Below are positions 1 through 13,562 of a DNA stretch of 64,000 nt, piece by piece. The position numbers and the translations under genes are program-made. Under the pieces are notes generated by a model. That model was not told where the DNA came from. It saw only the letters and a list, made by a program, of their open reading frames with translations, and ran no database searches. Each line of letters opens with the position of its first letter. Positions within the stretch are counted from its first letter, which is position 1. Origin of the DNA: Homarus americanus (lineage: Eukaryota; Arthropoda; Malacostraca; Decapoda; Nephropidae); contig NW_024736071.1 in the NCBI RefSeq assembly GCF_018991925.1, positions 15,638,916-15,702,915 on the forward strand. Direction: 5' to 3'.

Positions 1-147
1 AACTCTGAGTTACCAACTGGTAATCCACCCCTGCCTAGTTTGCTTACAGAGGCTCCCAGTCCAGGGAGTGGGCCTGGTAAAGGGGTTAGGGAAGGTAAGG
101 CCAGCACCAGCCCAGGCTCCCTTCCCATCACCAGCCTGAACACCTGA
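1..147 (+). CDS. 3' terminal coding exon of an unidentified upstream gene (partial)
   Basis: Frame 1 is open from the window edge through 48 codons to a TGA at 145-147. The peptide is rich in Pro, Ser and Gly (it includes EAPSPGSGPGKG and ends SLNT), like a disordered C-terminal tail. The stretch is far more GC-rich than the DNA after about 300, as expected for the end of a transcribed gene. No domain is recognisable and no function is proposed. The exon's 5' boundary lies outside the window. It could instead be a chance open frame in a GC-rich patch; 48 codons is weak evidence alone. If real, it puts a gene end on the + strand upstream of babo. Confidence 0.5.
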   Translation, partial: NSELPTGNPPLPSLLTEAPSPGSGPGKGVREGKASTSPGSLPITSLNT

Positions 148-1631
<1,484 letters not shown>

Positions 1632-2280
1632 CCTGTGTGAAAACTGCTTGTATGTAGAATAAATTTAGAATTTACATGAATGCCTGTATGTAGACTAATT
1701 ACAGAATTAATATGTACTCAATATGTGTAAGTTGGTACTTCATTGTGTGGTGCGTTAATCTCATATATGTAACCACCTTTTTTTTTACTGCAAGATATTA
1801 AAAGTTATGGAAAAGTGAACCCCAAGTACAGTACAGTATTATACTATTAATATCATTGTGAACCTATCACTTTGCAATTGTTATACTCTTACACTTCTTA
1901 TGAACACCCTTAGCTGTATGGAAGTGTTTCAAAATTTGGCATCAATAGTGTAGAGAGTTATAGTAATGTACTGACTAAGGATTGAAAATTGAGGCAGCAT
2001 GATATAGTACAGTAGTCATATTTTGTAAAATAAGTGTAATGGACCAGAAACTTTAATTCTTTTGCTTTGGTAACCTGATAAAGTCTGCTCAGCAAATTAG
2101 TACTATGAACATCATTGATTGTATCTTATATCATAAATGGCTTTTTTCTTATTTTGATAATGTTTTGAGTGGTTTTTTTTAGTCCCTCTCCTTAAGGCAA
2201 GTGGCTCTTCTTCTGTAGAGGGGCTGTTGAAGACTCGGTAATTGAGTGGAGCCATTGTTAAATTGCCTCATAGGTGGATA

Positions 2281-2388
2281 TAATAAGAACAAAAGTATCG
2301 GCATAAGAACATAAGAACAAAAGTATCGGCATAAGAACATAAGAACAAAAGTATCGGCATAAGAACATAAGAACAAAAGTATCGGCAT
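2281..2388. repeat. 28-bp tandem repeat, about four copies
   Basis: A 28-bp unit containing AAAAGTATCGGCATAAGAAC is repeated head to tail with almost no divergence. The low divergence suggests recent expansion. Confidence 0.9.
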
Positions 2389-3263
2389 TTGGTTAAGAAC
2401 CACTACCTTATGGGCATGAGCGTACACTTATGATTTATTTTATAGTTTTGAGATTGAAAGAGGGAGTGAGCTTAGTAAATGTGTTGTGTGTATTGAATGT
2501 TTTATTAATGAGCCGTATGTAAAAAAATCTCTCATGGATCATTTTACGCAAGGAACAGGTTATTTTCTGATGCTCTGCAAGATGTTAGTCTGAATTTTTT
2601 TACTGTGATTTTATTTAATTACAGTTTTGCAAATTGAAGGTTGATCATTGACAAATAGAAAAGTCTGGGCGATGTATTTTCTTTTAACAAGTATTCTCTA
2701 GTATTTGAGGTAGTGATATAAACTTGTTATTATCAAGTGTAGCTACTGTACTGTTTTTCATTTGATAGAGGTATTAAGTTATTGAAGGTTTTTTGTTGAG
2801 GTAATCATTTGTTCAATTATGTTGTAGAGCATTGCAAGAGAGATTGCCAAAACAGATATACAGGGTATTTAGTTTCCATGGACAATATATTGCATTTTTT
2901 GTCTTTTTTTGGGGTTGCCCTGCACTACTGCATATCCCAGGTGATATTGATAATATATTTAACATTACTCTTCTACACAGTTAAGAGTACACACACACAC
3001 ACCCTCTTGCATATCTCTCCAACATTTCATGATCCATCCCATGCATCCAAGGAAATTAATAGGCAGTCTAAAATGGAACTACCGGTAGTGTTTATAGGCT
3101 CATTATGTTTTTGTACAGTACATACATTTTTGTTGATGATTCCCATTGATATCTCTAATTTATCTCATCAGGCAGGGAAACTGGTGATGATTATCAAGGG
3201 ACTACCCAGTGATTTTATGGGGAATTATTCATCACTTTATTTTCTGTCTTGTTTTCATTTCCC

Positions 3264-3279
3264 TATATATATATACACA

Positions 3280-3341
<62 letters not shown>

Positions 3342-3354
3342 TGTGTATATATAT
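3264..3354. repeat. (TA)n microsatellite flanked by a short inverted repeat
   Basis: A TA tract is flanked by TATATACACAG on the left and its complement CTGTGTATATA on the right, so the whole stretch is a near-perfect palindrome. Confidence 0.9.
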
Positions 3355-3592
3355 TCACATCTTCGGGGGTGAATTACACGAAAGCGCTTGGGAACTTCGT
3401 GTTTTCTTCTTTCCTTGTGGTTATCAGCATATACCTAGATCACGTGCACCTACAGTGATTTACTTGCATATATATATATAAATATATTTATTGTTCATAC
3501 TCAAAGAACGAATTCACCTACCGAGTGAAAAAAATGACCACAATGCATTGTTCACACCAAAATAACCATAAAGCAAAATTTTGTTATAGGTT

Positions 3593-3666
3593 AGGTTAGG
3601 TTTGTTTAGGTTAGTTTGGGTTGGGTTCGATTTGGTTTGGTTAGATTAGTCTAGGTTAGATAAGGT
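3593..3666 (+). repeat. TTAGG-like degenerate repeat tract
   Basis: GGTTAGGTTAGGTTTG followed by degenerate variants (GGTTAGTTTGGGTTGGGTT and similar) resembles the arthropod telomere repeat (TTAGG)n. It is short and imperfect, so it may be an interstitial telomere-like relic or simply a G/T-rich microsatellite. Confidence 0.5.
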
Positions 3667-5019
3667 GGTGGTTTTGAGATAGTATACTACAATGCTATTT
3701 TTTATACTCTTTTCATCAACATAACAATTGCAGGTGGTAGTGGTGGGGTGCAAGGAAAAAGTTATACAACTACAGTACAGTATTACAAATACCCAGAAAG
3801 TATTAGTTTTCTATGTTGGTTTTGTGGATGCTACCAGACCCACCTCAAAATATTTGCTCTTGTTGTAGACATATTTTCTACAGTTGAAAGGAATGTGTCT
3901 TGTTGAAGGAAGGGTTCAGTATTCATACTTGCCAGTTTGATAGACTTTGGTTAGAGGAAGATATCATTTGATTATCATACATGTACAGTATCTCAAAAAG
4001 TATGTCCACACTTTTTGAAACTTTGAGATGACGGATGATAAATATTGGGATATGCATTTGCTTTGGTATATAGTTTAACATAAGTATTGCAATGTGTATT
4101 TATTTTGGCGTAATTAACATGATGTTCGGTTACCAAATGCAATAGGATCAGTATGCCACAGAGCCATGCATACCAACCCTCCCAGGACATGATGAGTTAC
4201 ATGGAACAATTTCAAAAGTTATCAGACTCATATTGGCAGATACTATTTTGAGATATATCACCATAGTCTTTTAGATTAAAATCTCCCAGTGTGCTGTATC
4301 TAATGGTTATACAAATAGTGTATTGAATACATGTATCCATGTCTCCAAATGTCATCTCCAAACTCTTGCCAATTTAACACGATAAAAAATATGAGTTTGG
4401 TACTAATTATTGGTTGTATTTAATTCCTAGAGGATGAATAAGGCAACTCCTGGCCATTTTCCACTGGTGGATGACTACTGAAGATTTGATAACATTTGAA
4501 TCTTACCATAAACTCCTGGTTTATACCATCAAAGGTTCAGGGGTCGGTAATAAACAGGACATTATTCGAGTCCAATGTGGGAGCCTCGTGGGTGGACACA
4601 TGGCTTGTGGAAGCTATCCCACTACCAATAGCATATCGCTTTCATCACTCAAATTCACCTAAGGTTTACAAGATTAATAAGTCAAATAGATGAAAGTCAC
4701 TATCTTCACTTATATCACTTAACACTACACAAGAGAAAGTCATCTTTGTCTCCAGAATCAAGTATAATAACGTCTATTTCTTCCTGCGTGGGGTGCTGCA
4801 CATGAGCGGCTGCAGTACATTTTAACCTGGCTCTGCTTCATCCATTGCTAATGGGCAAGAGGTCTACACTGCCTCTTGGCAGTTGCCCAGAAGGCTCTAC
4901 GAAGGTGCTCAGAAAGTATAGCACATGAGAAATATAGCCCATCAATGGTCACCACGTACTGTATATACAGGTATATGTGATTTTGGCCGCTTTGGTTTCT
5001 GGTCAGCGCGCATAGTATA

Positions 5020-7647
5020 CAGTGACCCTCGTTTAACGAACACCTCGGTTAACGTAATTTCGATTAACGAACTGCCTTCCATAAGGATCTTCAATTCGTT
5101 TAACGAAAAAAATTTCGCTTAACGAACTTCTTACGAACCGACCTCAACATGTTTTCGCTTGCACTGACCGGGCAACCAGCTTTAGTATCAGTCCGCCAAT
5201 ACATTAATCGGTTCTAGGGCTTAAATTCATTACTATTTTTGTAAATATCAAGAAGTTTATACTATTCAATTATTTTAAAAGTTTAATATTAACTTTTTTA
5301 GTCATTTTAACAATTATTGAACATAATTGAAGGTAAAGTGACTAGTTTAATGCGCGGCATCCAGCCTCTTAACACAGCAAACAGGCGTCAGTCTCTCTCT
5401 GTTTTCACTGGAGGTAACATCTTGCTTGAGACTCTCTTCAACTAAACGCTTTTTTTCTGTGTTTCCAAGCAAATTATTGGTCATTTTGAAAATTATTTTA
5501 CATATTGACAATATATAGTGCAGTGCAGTGTTATTTTAAAGAAAATATTCTTTATTTACAGCTAGTTTAACTTTGAAAAATACGTGTTGCCATTGTTTGA
5601 ATCCAGCATGGGGCCTAAGAGATCAAGAAAAGTGATTTCAATCCAAATGAAGCAGGAAATAATAAAAAAACACGAACAAGGTATTAAATCAAATGCGCTA
5701 TGCAAAGAATATGGCATGTCGGCATCAACTGTGTCGACAATTCTTGCACAAAAAGACAAATTTAAGGAAGTGAACGTGAGAGACAAATCTACAAGAGTGT
5801 TTAAAAGTAGATCCCTAATCGTAGAAACTGAGAGGTTACTTATCATCTGGATTAGGGAAAAACAGATGAAAGGTGATTCAGTTTCTGGTGATTTCATTTG
5901 TGAAAGAGCCAGGGAGATTTATGAACATTTAAAGACAGATCAACCTAGTTCTTCAGGAACAGAATTTGAAGATTTTCGGGCTAGCAAAGGCTGGTTCGAA
6001 AAATTTAAGAAAAGAAGTGACATTTTAAGTGTTGTTAGGCATGGTGAAGCTGCTAGTGCTGATAAAGAAGGGGCAGCAAAGTTTTTAATTGAATTTAAAA
6101 AACTGATGGAAGAAGAAAATTATCTTCCACAGCAAGTTTTCAATGTTGACGAAACTGGGCTGTTCTGGAAAAAGATGCCCAAAAGAACATTCATCACCAA
6201 GGATGAAGCCTCTTTACCTGGGCATAAACCCATGAAAGACCGTCTCACTCTATTGCTTGGTGCCAATGCTTCAGGGGATTTCCGACTGAAGCCTATGCTT
6301 GTCTACCACTCTGAAAACCCCAGGGTGTTCAAGCAACAGAAAGTGGTAAGAACAATGCTTGGAGTTTATTGGAAGTCCAACCGTAAGGCATGGGTGACAA
6401 GACAGTTCTTTAATGAATGGGCTATTGATGTGTTTTGCCCCTCTGTCAAGAGCTACCTAACCACCAATAAACTTCCTGTAAAGGCTCTTCTCCTCATGGA
6501 TAATGCTCCTGGTCATGACCCTGACCTTGCCAGAAATTTGGAGTATAAATTTGACTTTGTGAAAGTGTTGTTTTTGCCTCCAAACACTACATCACTCATA
6601 CAGCCAATGGACCAGAATGTGATCAGCAACTTCAAGAAGTTGTACATGAAGAAAATGTTTAGGAGGTGTCATCAGGCAACTTCCATTGATCCTGAACTAA
6701 CACTGAAACAGTTCTGGAAGACACAATTCAACGTCCTGGAGGCTGTAAAATTGATTGTGTCATCATGGCAAGAAGTCTCCAATAGAACCCTCAATTCTTC
6801 ATGGAAAGCACTGTGGCCATCAGTAGTCCATGATTTTGAGGGATTTGAGGATGACACAGAGTTGGACCAGGAGATTGTGTCCATTGGTCAGTCATTGGGT
6901 CTTGAAGTGGAGGAGAAGGATGTGGAAGAGCTTGTGATGTCTCATGAGGAGGAACTTACTCCTAATGACTTGAAGGAACTGGATGAGATGTTACGGGTAG
7001 AGGCTGACAGTGGTGAGGAGGAAATTGAAAGTGATGACCATATGTCAGCTACACAGTTGAAAGATGTGATTTACCACTGGGAGAAGTTCAGGGAACTGGC
7101 TTCAAAGCACCCAGAAGTGGAAAAAACTGAACTAGCTTTGTGTCATGTTGAGGACTCAGTGGTCTCCTTCTTTAAACATAAGTTAATGGTGAGGAGGACA
7201 GATGCCCCACAGACCACAATTGACACTTTCTTCAGTAAAAGGCAGAGGGAACAAGATGCTAGCCCTCAGCCTTCCACTTCAAGAAGGAGAGAGGATGTTC
7301 ATGGTGGAGAATCTGTCAGTCCAGAGGTTCCTGACATTTTCATGGAAGGTGACTCACCTTCCAAGAAGCAGTAAAATGCTTCTCCTCCACCTCCACTTCC
7401 TTCTCTTCTCCCTTCTCCTCCTGCACCTCCCACTTCAAATGCACATCATCACCATCATCCAGGAGCCTTCTACATACACACCTCAAAGTAAGTAAATTTT
7501 TCCGCCATTTTTGTTGAAGTTAGGAAATTTTCGGTGAGCTGGAACCAATTACCCAAAAACCCATTGAAACAATGGTTTCGGTTAACGAACGTTTCGGTTA
7601 ACGAACGACCTTCTGGAACGGATTGAGTTCGTTAACCGAGGCCACTG
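5020..7647 (+). mobile_element. complete Tigger/pogo-like DNA transposon with TA target duplication
   Basis: The left end CAGTGACCCTCGTTTAACGA and the complement of the right end, CAGTGGCCTCGGTTAACGAA, match as terminal inverted repeats. TA dinucleotides flank both ends (5018-5019 and 7648-7649). Both subterminal regions carry several copies of the motif TTAACGAA, probable transposase-binding repeats. The 2.6-kb body carries one long open frame for a DDE transposase. Intact ends, an intact frame and a probable empty allele in the neighbouring copy suggest recent mobility. Classification as IS630-Tc1-mariner, pogo/Tigger branch, rests on the transposase motifs and TA target. Confidence 0.95.
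5584..7374 (+). CDS. Tigger-like (TIGD-type) DDE transposase, intact frame
   Basis: This 596-codon frame encodes a transposase that would cut and paste the surrounding element in the nucleus. Residues about 9-60 resemble the pogo/CENP-B-type N-terminal helix-turn-helix (lysine-rich, then NALCKEYGMSASTVS). Residues about 80-150 fit a second CENP-B-type DNA-binding domain. The DDE core follows: D189 in NVDETG, D306 in LLLMDNAPGH and D343 in QPMDQN, with the conserved LPPNTTSLIQP just before the third Asp. The tail (about 420-596) is acidic, then Ser/Pro/Arg-rich. The first ATG is at 5584; the ATG at 5608 (residue 9, MGPKRSRK) is as likely a start and fits family N-termini better. No frameshift or internal stop is present, unlike the mariner and LINE relics in this window. 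No intron is needed. It is a transposon gene, not a host gene, unless domesticated, for which there is no sign. Confidence 0.93.
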   Translation: MLPLFESSMGPKRSRKVISIQMKQEIIKKHEQGIKSNALCKEYGMSASTVSTILAQKDKFKEVNVRDKSTRVFKSRSLIVETERLLIIWIREKQMKGDSVSGDFICERAREIYEHLKTDQPSSSGTEFEDFRASKGWFEKFKKRSDILSVVRHGEAASADKEGAAKFLIEFKKLMEEENYLPQQVFNVDETGLFWKKMPKRTFITKDEASLPGHKPMKDRLTLLLGANASGDFRLKPMLVYHSENPRVFKQQKVVRTMLGVYWKSNRKAWVTRQFFNEWAIDVFCPSVKSYLTTNKLPVKALLLMDNAPGHDPDLARNLEYKFDFVKVLFLPPNTTSLIQPMDQNVISNFKKLYMKKMFRRCHQATSIDPELTLKQFWKTQFNVLEAVKLIVSSWQEVSNRTLNSSWKALWPSVVHDFEGFEDDTELDQEIVSIGQSLGLEVEEKDVEELVMSHEEELTPNDLKELDEMLRVEADSGEEEIESDDHMSATQLKDVIYHWEKFRELASKHPEVEKTELALCHVEDSVVSFFKHKLMVRRTDAPQTTIDTFFSKRQREQDASPQPSTSRRREDVHGGESVSPEVPDIFMEGDSPSKKQ

Positions 7648-8340
7648 TAGTTGTATATACTTTTTTAAAACTTACGCTTTGCACGGGCTCGAAAATGACC
7701 CAGAACATCATAATTTGATGTACTGTACAGTATGGCATCTCGTCATACCACATCTCGCTCTAATACCATGTAGTCACAACCCGACATGAAGAAGAAAGGT
7801 GGAAAAGGCATGTCGTGTGTGTGTGCAGCAACACAACAGTGCATCGGCAAAAATGCACCGACACTCACTACCCGGTGTCGAGGCTGTGACGTTGCTCTTT
7901 GCCTTGAGCCTTGCTTTGATGAATACCACACCCTGATACAATATTGAGCAAGCTTGTATGTATATAGACGTAAACATGATAGGCCTATACAGTAAATATA
8001 AATACAGTAGTTAATAAATATTTTAATTTGGTATATATTTTATTTTATATTGTTTTTGTTTGTACAGTATTTTGTAGTGACTGTTTCGTTCTATGTTTTG
8101 TAGTTCTTTCATTTCCTATATATTTTGTATTATGTTTTGATATATTTAGTGTAGGTAGAGTTTTTATATTATAACATTTATAAATGAAGTACTGTATTGT
8201 GAAGCTAGTTCAGGGTGCTTCTAAATAAACAAACAAACACTGATAATGGAAACAATACAGTTTTGGTTTGCATACAGCACAGAACATATATTCTTCATTT
8301 CAAATAAATAAACAAAAACATTAGTAGAACCTATGGTAAA

Positions 8341-8496
8341 GATTTGGAAAAGGTCAACCACGGAACTCTGTATTAATTTGTATCTAGGGAGATAGAACAA
8401 AAATATAAAGTTCTGACCAACACTCAATGTATTTTTTTTAACTGTCTCCCTATATACATATCAATATGGAGTTCCGCGGTTGACCTTTTACGAATC
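8341..8496. repeat. long inverted repeat (about 55-bp arms, 46-bp loop)
   Basis: The left arm 8341-8395 pairs with the right arm 8442-8496 with few mismatches; for example AAAAGGTCAACCACGGAACT in the left arm faces the complement of GTTCCGCGGTTGACCTTTT. Weaker pairing extends a few bases outward. It may be a foldback MITE or relic, and its transcript would form a long hairpin. No target duplication was identified. Confidence 0.85.
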
Positions 8497-11400
8497 TTAA
8501 CCGAACCTGTAAGCAAGTGCAGCATTGAAAGGGATAAATAGAAAGTGTGAGATTAATGCAAAATAATGTGGAATATAATCATAGCATCTTTGTTATCAGT
8601 CGATCATATGTAATATAAACAAGCTATTGTGCCCATTGATAGAGCCAATTCAGTGTGATACAATACTACTACTGTATATCGAATTGGTGTACGTAATTTG
8701 TAGTAAAAAAAAGTAATGAAAAGTATTTTATAAGTGACTTGCCTACGAATGCACAGGGTACACTTTAAATTGGGCATTTAATTGTTTTCACTATTTTTCC
8801 ACGTATTCTAGGGACATTTGGGAGCAATCAAGATAAAAAAAGACTACACTAGTAGATTTTTGCTGACCAGGAGATGTAATATGCATACAGTATTCATAAT
8901 GTGAGCAATAACTGGTTAAGGTGGACCCATAAGAAATATATTGCAATAGTTGAAGAATATGTCTAGAATAGTGTGACCCCCCCATACTGTATTGTTGCTG
9001 GATATGTCCACCAGGGGTTGAACCATCTTATAGTGTGTATTTGCATTTCTCCACTTTTAGTGAATAAAACTGCACCCCTGTGTTTCCTATTACATCCAGA
9101 AATGATGAATGATTGCCTTATCATTTCCAGCATCATTTACTTAAAAGAAGGAGGCAGTTACATTAAGAATAAACAAGTAGAAATACTGTATTCGACCAGT
9201 AAAATTGTTTGCAATGTATTTATTAGTTTTTACATAATGTTTTTAGTTTATTTTTCAATACAGGTATTTCACTGATTCAATCTTGTAACCATTGTTTGTG
9301 TGTGAACTACTGGGGATTGATTTATTTTATTTTAAAATCACTTACAGTCAAACCGTACATGCTAGCAAAATTCTAAAACCTCCTTAACATAGTTAGACAC
9401 ATACTGTTTATTCATGAATGGAATAAGACATGTAATCATAAAAAAACAAAAAAATACTGTCATGACTTAGTTTTTGTATTTGGATTTTTTATGTGAATGT
9501 GATTACAGTACTTTAATTAAAAAGATTCGTAATACTGATTTCTTAGAGTACAGTACAGTTCTGTACTTGACTCTATATATATGCCTAGTAGTACACGTAA
9601 AATGTGCAGAAGGATATAATTAATGCTGGTCATTACCACTTAGAAAAACTGACATCAAGAGGCAAACCATCTCATTGAAACAGTTAACTGAACTTAATCA
9701 TTTATTGTTTAATAGTGTGCAATTTTATAATACAGTGTTGATGTATCTCAAACATTTTAAGTTTTGACAGAGGTTGCTAAAGACAATAATCTTTGGTGTA
9801 TCAGTGTGTGTTTTAGCTACTACAGTATTATATGTTTAGGAAATATGTAATCCATAAAACTGATAGACCTTTTATGATTCTGTTAGAAGAATTTTGTAAT
9901 TTGCTTATGTTTTGATAAAGAAATTGAGTACGTATAAAGGAAAGTCCCACTAGTTGCATTAAACACTGATAAGTTAAGTCTTTTAAATGACTGCTTTTCC
10001 CCCATACAGTACTGTACCTCGTGCCACCTTGTCTCAACCAAGACTGGCAAACTACTTGCATTTTTTCTTTATTCTTTATTGATGTCGCTGCTGTGCTGTT
10101 GAATGTGTGTTTCTATTATTATATATGAACGGCATAAATCTCTCTCCCAAAATGAGGATTTTGTCTCATTACTAACTCTTCTCAAGGTAACAACCAATTA
10201 AAAGCTTATTTTATAGTGAGATGCATTTCATGCTTCAACTTTGGGCTTGCTGTGATGCCCCAGATACCAAGACTGTTATCTGTTGCCTTGAAAATAACCA
10301 CCCTTATCTTTCTAAAAGCTTAAAAAAAAAAGATTGAAAAAATCAATCCTAAGGCATGTTTACACTTAAGGATTAGCTTTGACAACCATTGGTGCATTTG
10401 TGATAAAGACAACAGTTACTGTGCTCTCTACTGAGGAAATGGAGAACTAATAAACATGAACACGAAGAAGGTTCAGGTTTTTTCTGTAAAATAGGTGTTT
10501 TGAAAATGTATTCAAATTTTTTAATACAGTACAGTATTAGATTGATTTGGCTTAATAACTTTTGAGAGCCAAATAATTTTTTTATACTATTCATTTTCAT
10601 TATTTTTTATTTATTATTATTTTTAGTTAAGTTTCCCTTAGGTTTGGAGTACTTAATTCAAATTTATTGATGTATTCTAGTTTTTTGTGTTGAAGGCAGG
10701 AGAAATTAAAAGTACAAGAATATTTTGATAAATCTGTTTTTGTTATTGTAATACAGGGAACTGTGTTAGAATTTTTTTGATAATACTGTACAAGGAGGAG
10801 AGATAAACGATACTGTGAGGATTATTAAATAGGTTAATAACATGAGTGATAAATCTAATCAGCATTACCTGAGGCATGATTCATTTATCGCGATGGTTGG
10901 CATTGTAATGGATCAAGGTGATCATGGTTATACTGTAGTAGTTTAAATTGATTTGCACTGGGCTTCATGCAAGTTAGTTAATCTCATAGCAGCGTCTTTT
11001 TCATAATTTTGTTAAATAGGTAGAGGTATCGTTCAAATGGGGTCATGACTTAGGAATTTAGATATTAAACAAATTTATTTGATTGTTTGAGTGTTGGAGT
11101 GTTGTTTGACATACAGTAATGACATTTTACATCAAGAGAGTTTTATAAGTAAAACAGTATTTTACTTAGATTATTTAGGAGATTTTAATATAATATTTTA
11201 AAACCCTATTTCAGCCAATTGTGACAGTGGTTGTGATTAGTTTTAGAACATTATAGCTATGTAATAGGATTTTATTGTCCATCTGGTGTTTTGTCTCAAG
11301 CTCTCTCTTGCTCAGCTTCATTTCATCTTGTAGTACAGGGGTTTCAACTTTTGAGTGAAAGTGTTGGGTTACTCTGATAAGATGAAAGAGTTTGGTGTTA

Positions 11401-12460
11401 ACTTGCAGGAAGCTTTAAGAAATGTGTATAGTAGTGTGTTTAGTTTGAGAGATTGGGATGAGTTTTAGTGGAGATCTTGAGTTAAGCTGGTGGGACGTCA
11501 AGGGAAGGTAGGACTTAAATTGACCACATACAGAAATAAAGTTAAATATAATTACAGTATTCATGATTTACTTATGACAATTTTCCAATAAAGTTGAGTA
11601 TATATCACAATACTTTACTGTACAATATATATAATATTTTTTGATGCACTTGGTGAGTTACGCTTACTAAATCTGCACTAAAAAAGTTTGGATACCTCGA
11701 CCAACTCCACATTTATATGTTAAAGGTGAACAGTAGTATCCAAAATGTTTGTTGTTTAGTCATCAGATATTGGAAGGTAATTTTGTGTGCTTTTACTGAG
11801 AAACAAGTTTATGGAAGATTGATGTCCTCAACAGTCTTACAAATGAGTCAGAGAAGGGAAAATTTTGGATATGGAAGAGTAAGGTCAGAGTTAAAGTATA
11901 ATTATTGTAAGTGATGAAAGATAGAGAATTAGAACCCTTTTTCAAGATTTTTGTGAAATTTTGTGTGTTCCAGTGGAGTGGTAAGGTGTGGTAAGGTGAA
12001 TTGACCAGTTTATCATAAAGGAAATCATCTGCATGTTTTTTTGAGCTCTAGATTATCATAATTAGCTTGGATCTGTGGTGCCCCAGGTGTCTTTAACATG
12101 AGCATACAAGGTGGCCTAGTTTAAGGCTCGAGGTGGTTGGCCTCATCTTAGCAGTAAAGAAAAAAGCTGAAATGTTTTATAATTGGCTTAGGGTTTTATA
12201 TGGCTATTATTTCATTTAAATATCAGAGGAAATATTTGTTTCTTTTGTGCGTGTACAAAATTATCCGTAGGCCCAGATATATCGTTAAACCTTGATTATC
12301 CAACACGTGAGGAAGGGTAGGGTCAGATCGCCAAAAATTCCGACAATCGAGGGGTAAAACACGTAGTTTTACACAGTTAAGAAAAGTTGGAGAAAATTAT
12401 TGGAAATGCAGCCTTACTATAAACAATGAGAAAGTGGCAATAAAAAATGTAAATAAATTA

Positions 12461-12820
12461 TATTTACAGTCTACCCTCCTATAACACAGGGGCTAGGTTC
12501 CTTAAAAGTCCAATTTAAAGAAAAACATTGTTTCTTTTATTTGTCTTAATGTCATTGACCAATATAACACTGATGCTATAGTCAACAGCTAATCTAGCAA
12601 CTTAGACACCAGTCTATTTTCTGTTAATATTTTCAAATTTTCATCAATGTTTATGATGACACACTTTCTCTCTCTTCACTTTTTGTGGAGGCTATAATTA
12701 ATCACTTATAAAAACATTTTTATCAAGAAAAAGTGATGTTCTGAGTCACAATTTGTGGTCGGTGTTAACGACACGTGTCTAATACCGTAGAACACTCATG
12801 CCAGAAGGATGATGCTGCCG
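12461..12820. repeat. segment identical between the two duplicated copies
   Basis: From ACAGTCTACCCTCCTATAAC onward, about 350 bases match 19861-20220 without visible difference, while sequence on both sides is littered with indels. The start resembles a pogo-type element end next to TA, but no partner end was found. Confidence 0.7.
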
Positions 12821-13516
12821 TGCTGCCCTCAAGTATCCCATAAACCTTAACCAACTTTATGAGTTAAACCTATCAGATAATGTGAAGATTGCTGTATATC
12901 TGTCATCAGGTAATGATGTCAACCTGCAATTCCTGTTTAGGACTAGGATTGGAATCTCATTAATAATTGCTTCCATTAGCTGCTATTGGAATGTGGTTGT
13001 TAGCTAAATTAGTACAGATTTGATGAAATTTAAATAGATTAAAAATAATATAGTATAGAATAAAATGCTCATCATGGAGTGGTGTATCAATTATATTTTT
13101 TCTAAACTTCCAAAACCCCTTATCCGCCATTTTAACTGGACCGCAAATATTTTAATATGGCACCAATTCCCTGTTGTGTTTAAACTAGCTTGGTAAGGTA
13201 CTTATTGCATTATTCTCTCTACTGACTAAAACTGTCTCAGATATCTATGCATCCAAAGGATGCCATTCAAAATACTGTAAGAGTGTTACATTGATAAACA
13301 GGAAAGTAGAAATATTGTGGTGACGGGTTACTGGTGAGACTGCAAAACTCCTGTTTGAATATTGATATTGGAATAACCACTATCAGATTTAAAAGTTAAT
13401 GTGAAACATATTCTAAAGTTTAATAGTGAACCATATAGGAAAGTTGAAATCCCCAGAGTTATACATTAAGTCAGTTGTCAAATATTGTAATTCTGGCAGC
13501 ATATTAGTGGCAACTG

Positions 13517-13517
<1 letters not shown>

Positions 13518-13557
<40 letters not shown>
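13518..13557. repeat. (CA)n microsatellite
   Basis: About 19 CA units in copy 1. The corresponding tract in copy 2 (20999-21020) is shorter, about 10 units. Confidence 0.95.

Positions 13558-13562
<5 letters not shown>

Larger units (their letters stand above)
1632..5017. other. intergenic AT-rich DNA without a supported gene
   Basis: No splice-bounded coding exon was recognised. It holds the 28-bp tandem repeat (2281-2388), a (TA)n tract (3264-3354), a TTAGG-like tract (3593-3666) and, near 3987, a sequence like the end of a Tc1-type element (CAGTATCTCAAAAAGT) with no convincing partner end. Confidence 0.6.

Noticed and set aside
3986..4256. Possible Tc1-type MITE
   Set aside because: A Tc1-like end is present near 3987 (CAGTATCTCAAAAAGT), but no matching inverted end or TA duplication was established.
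7202..7495. Overlapping open frame at the end of the transposase
   Set aside because: Shadow frame of the Tigger transposase tail and its C/T-rich 3' flank.
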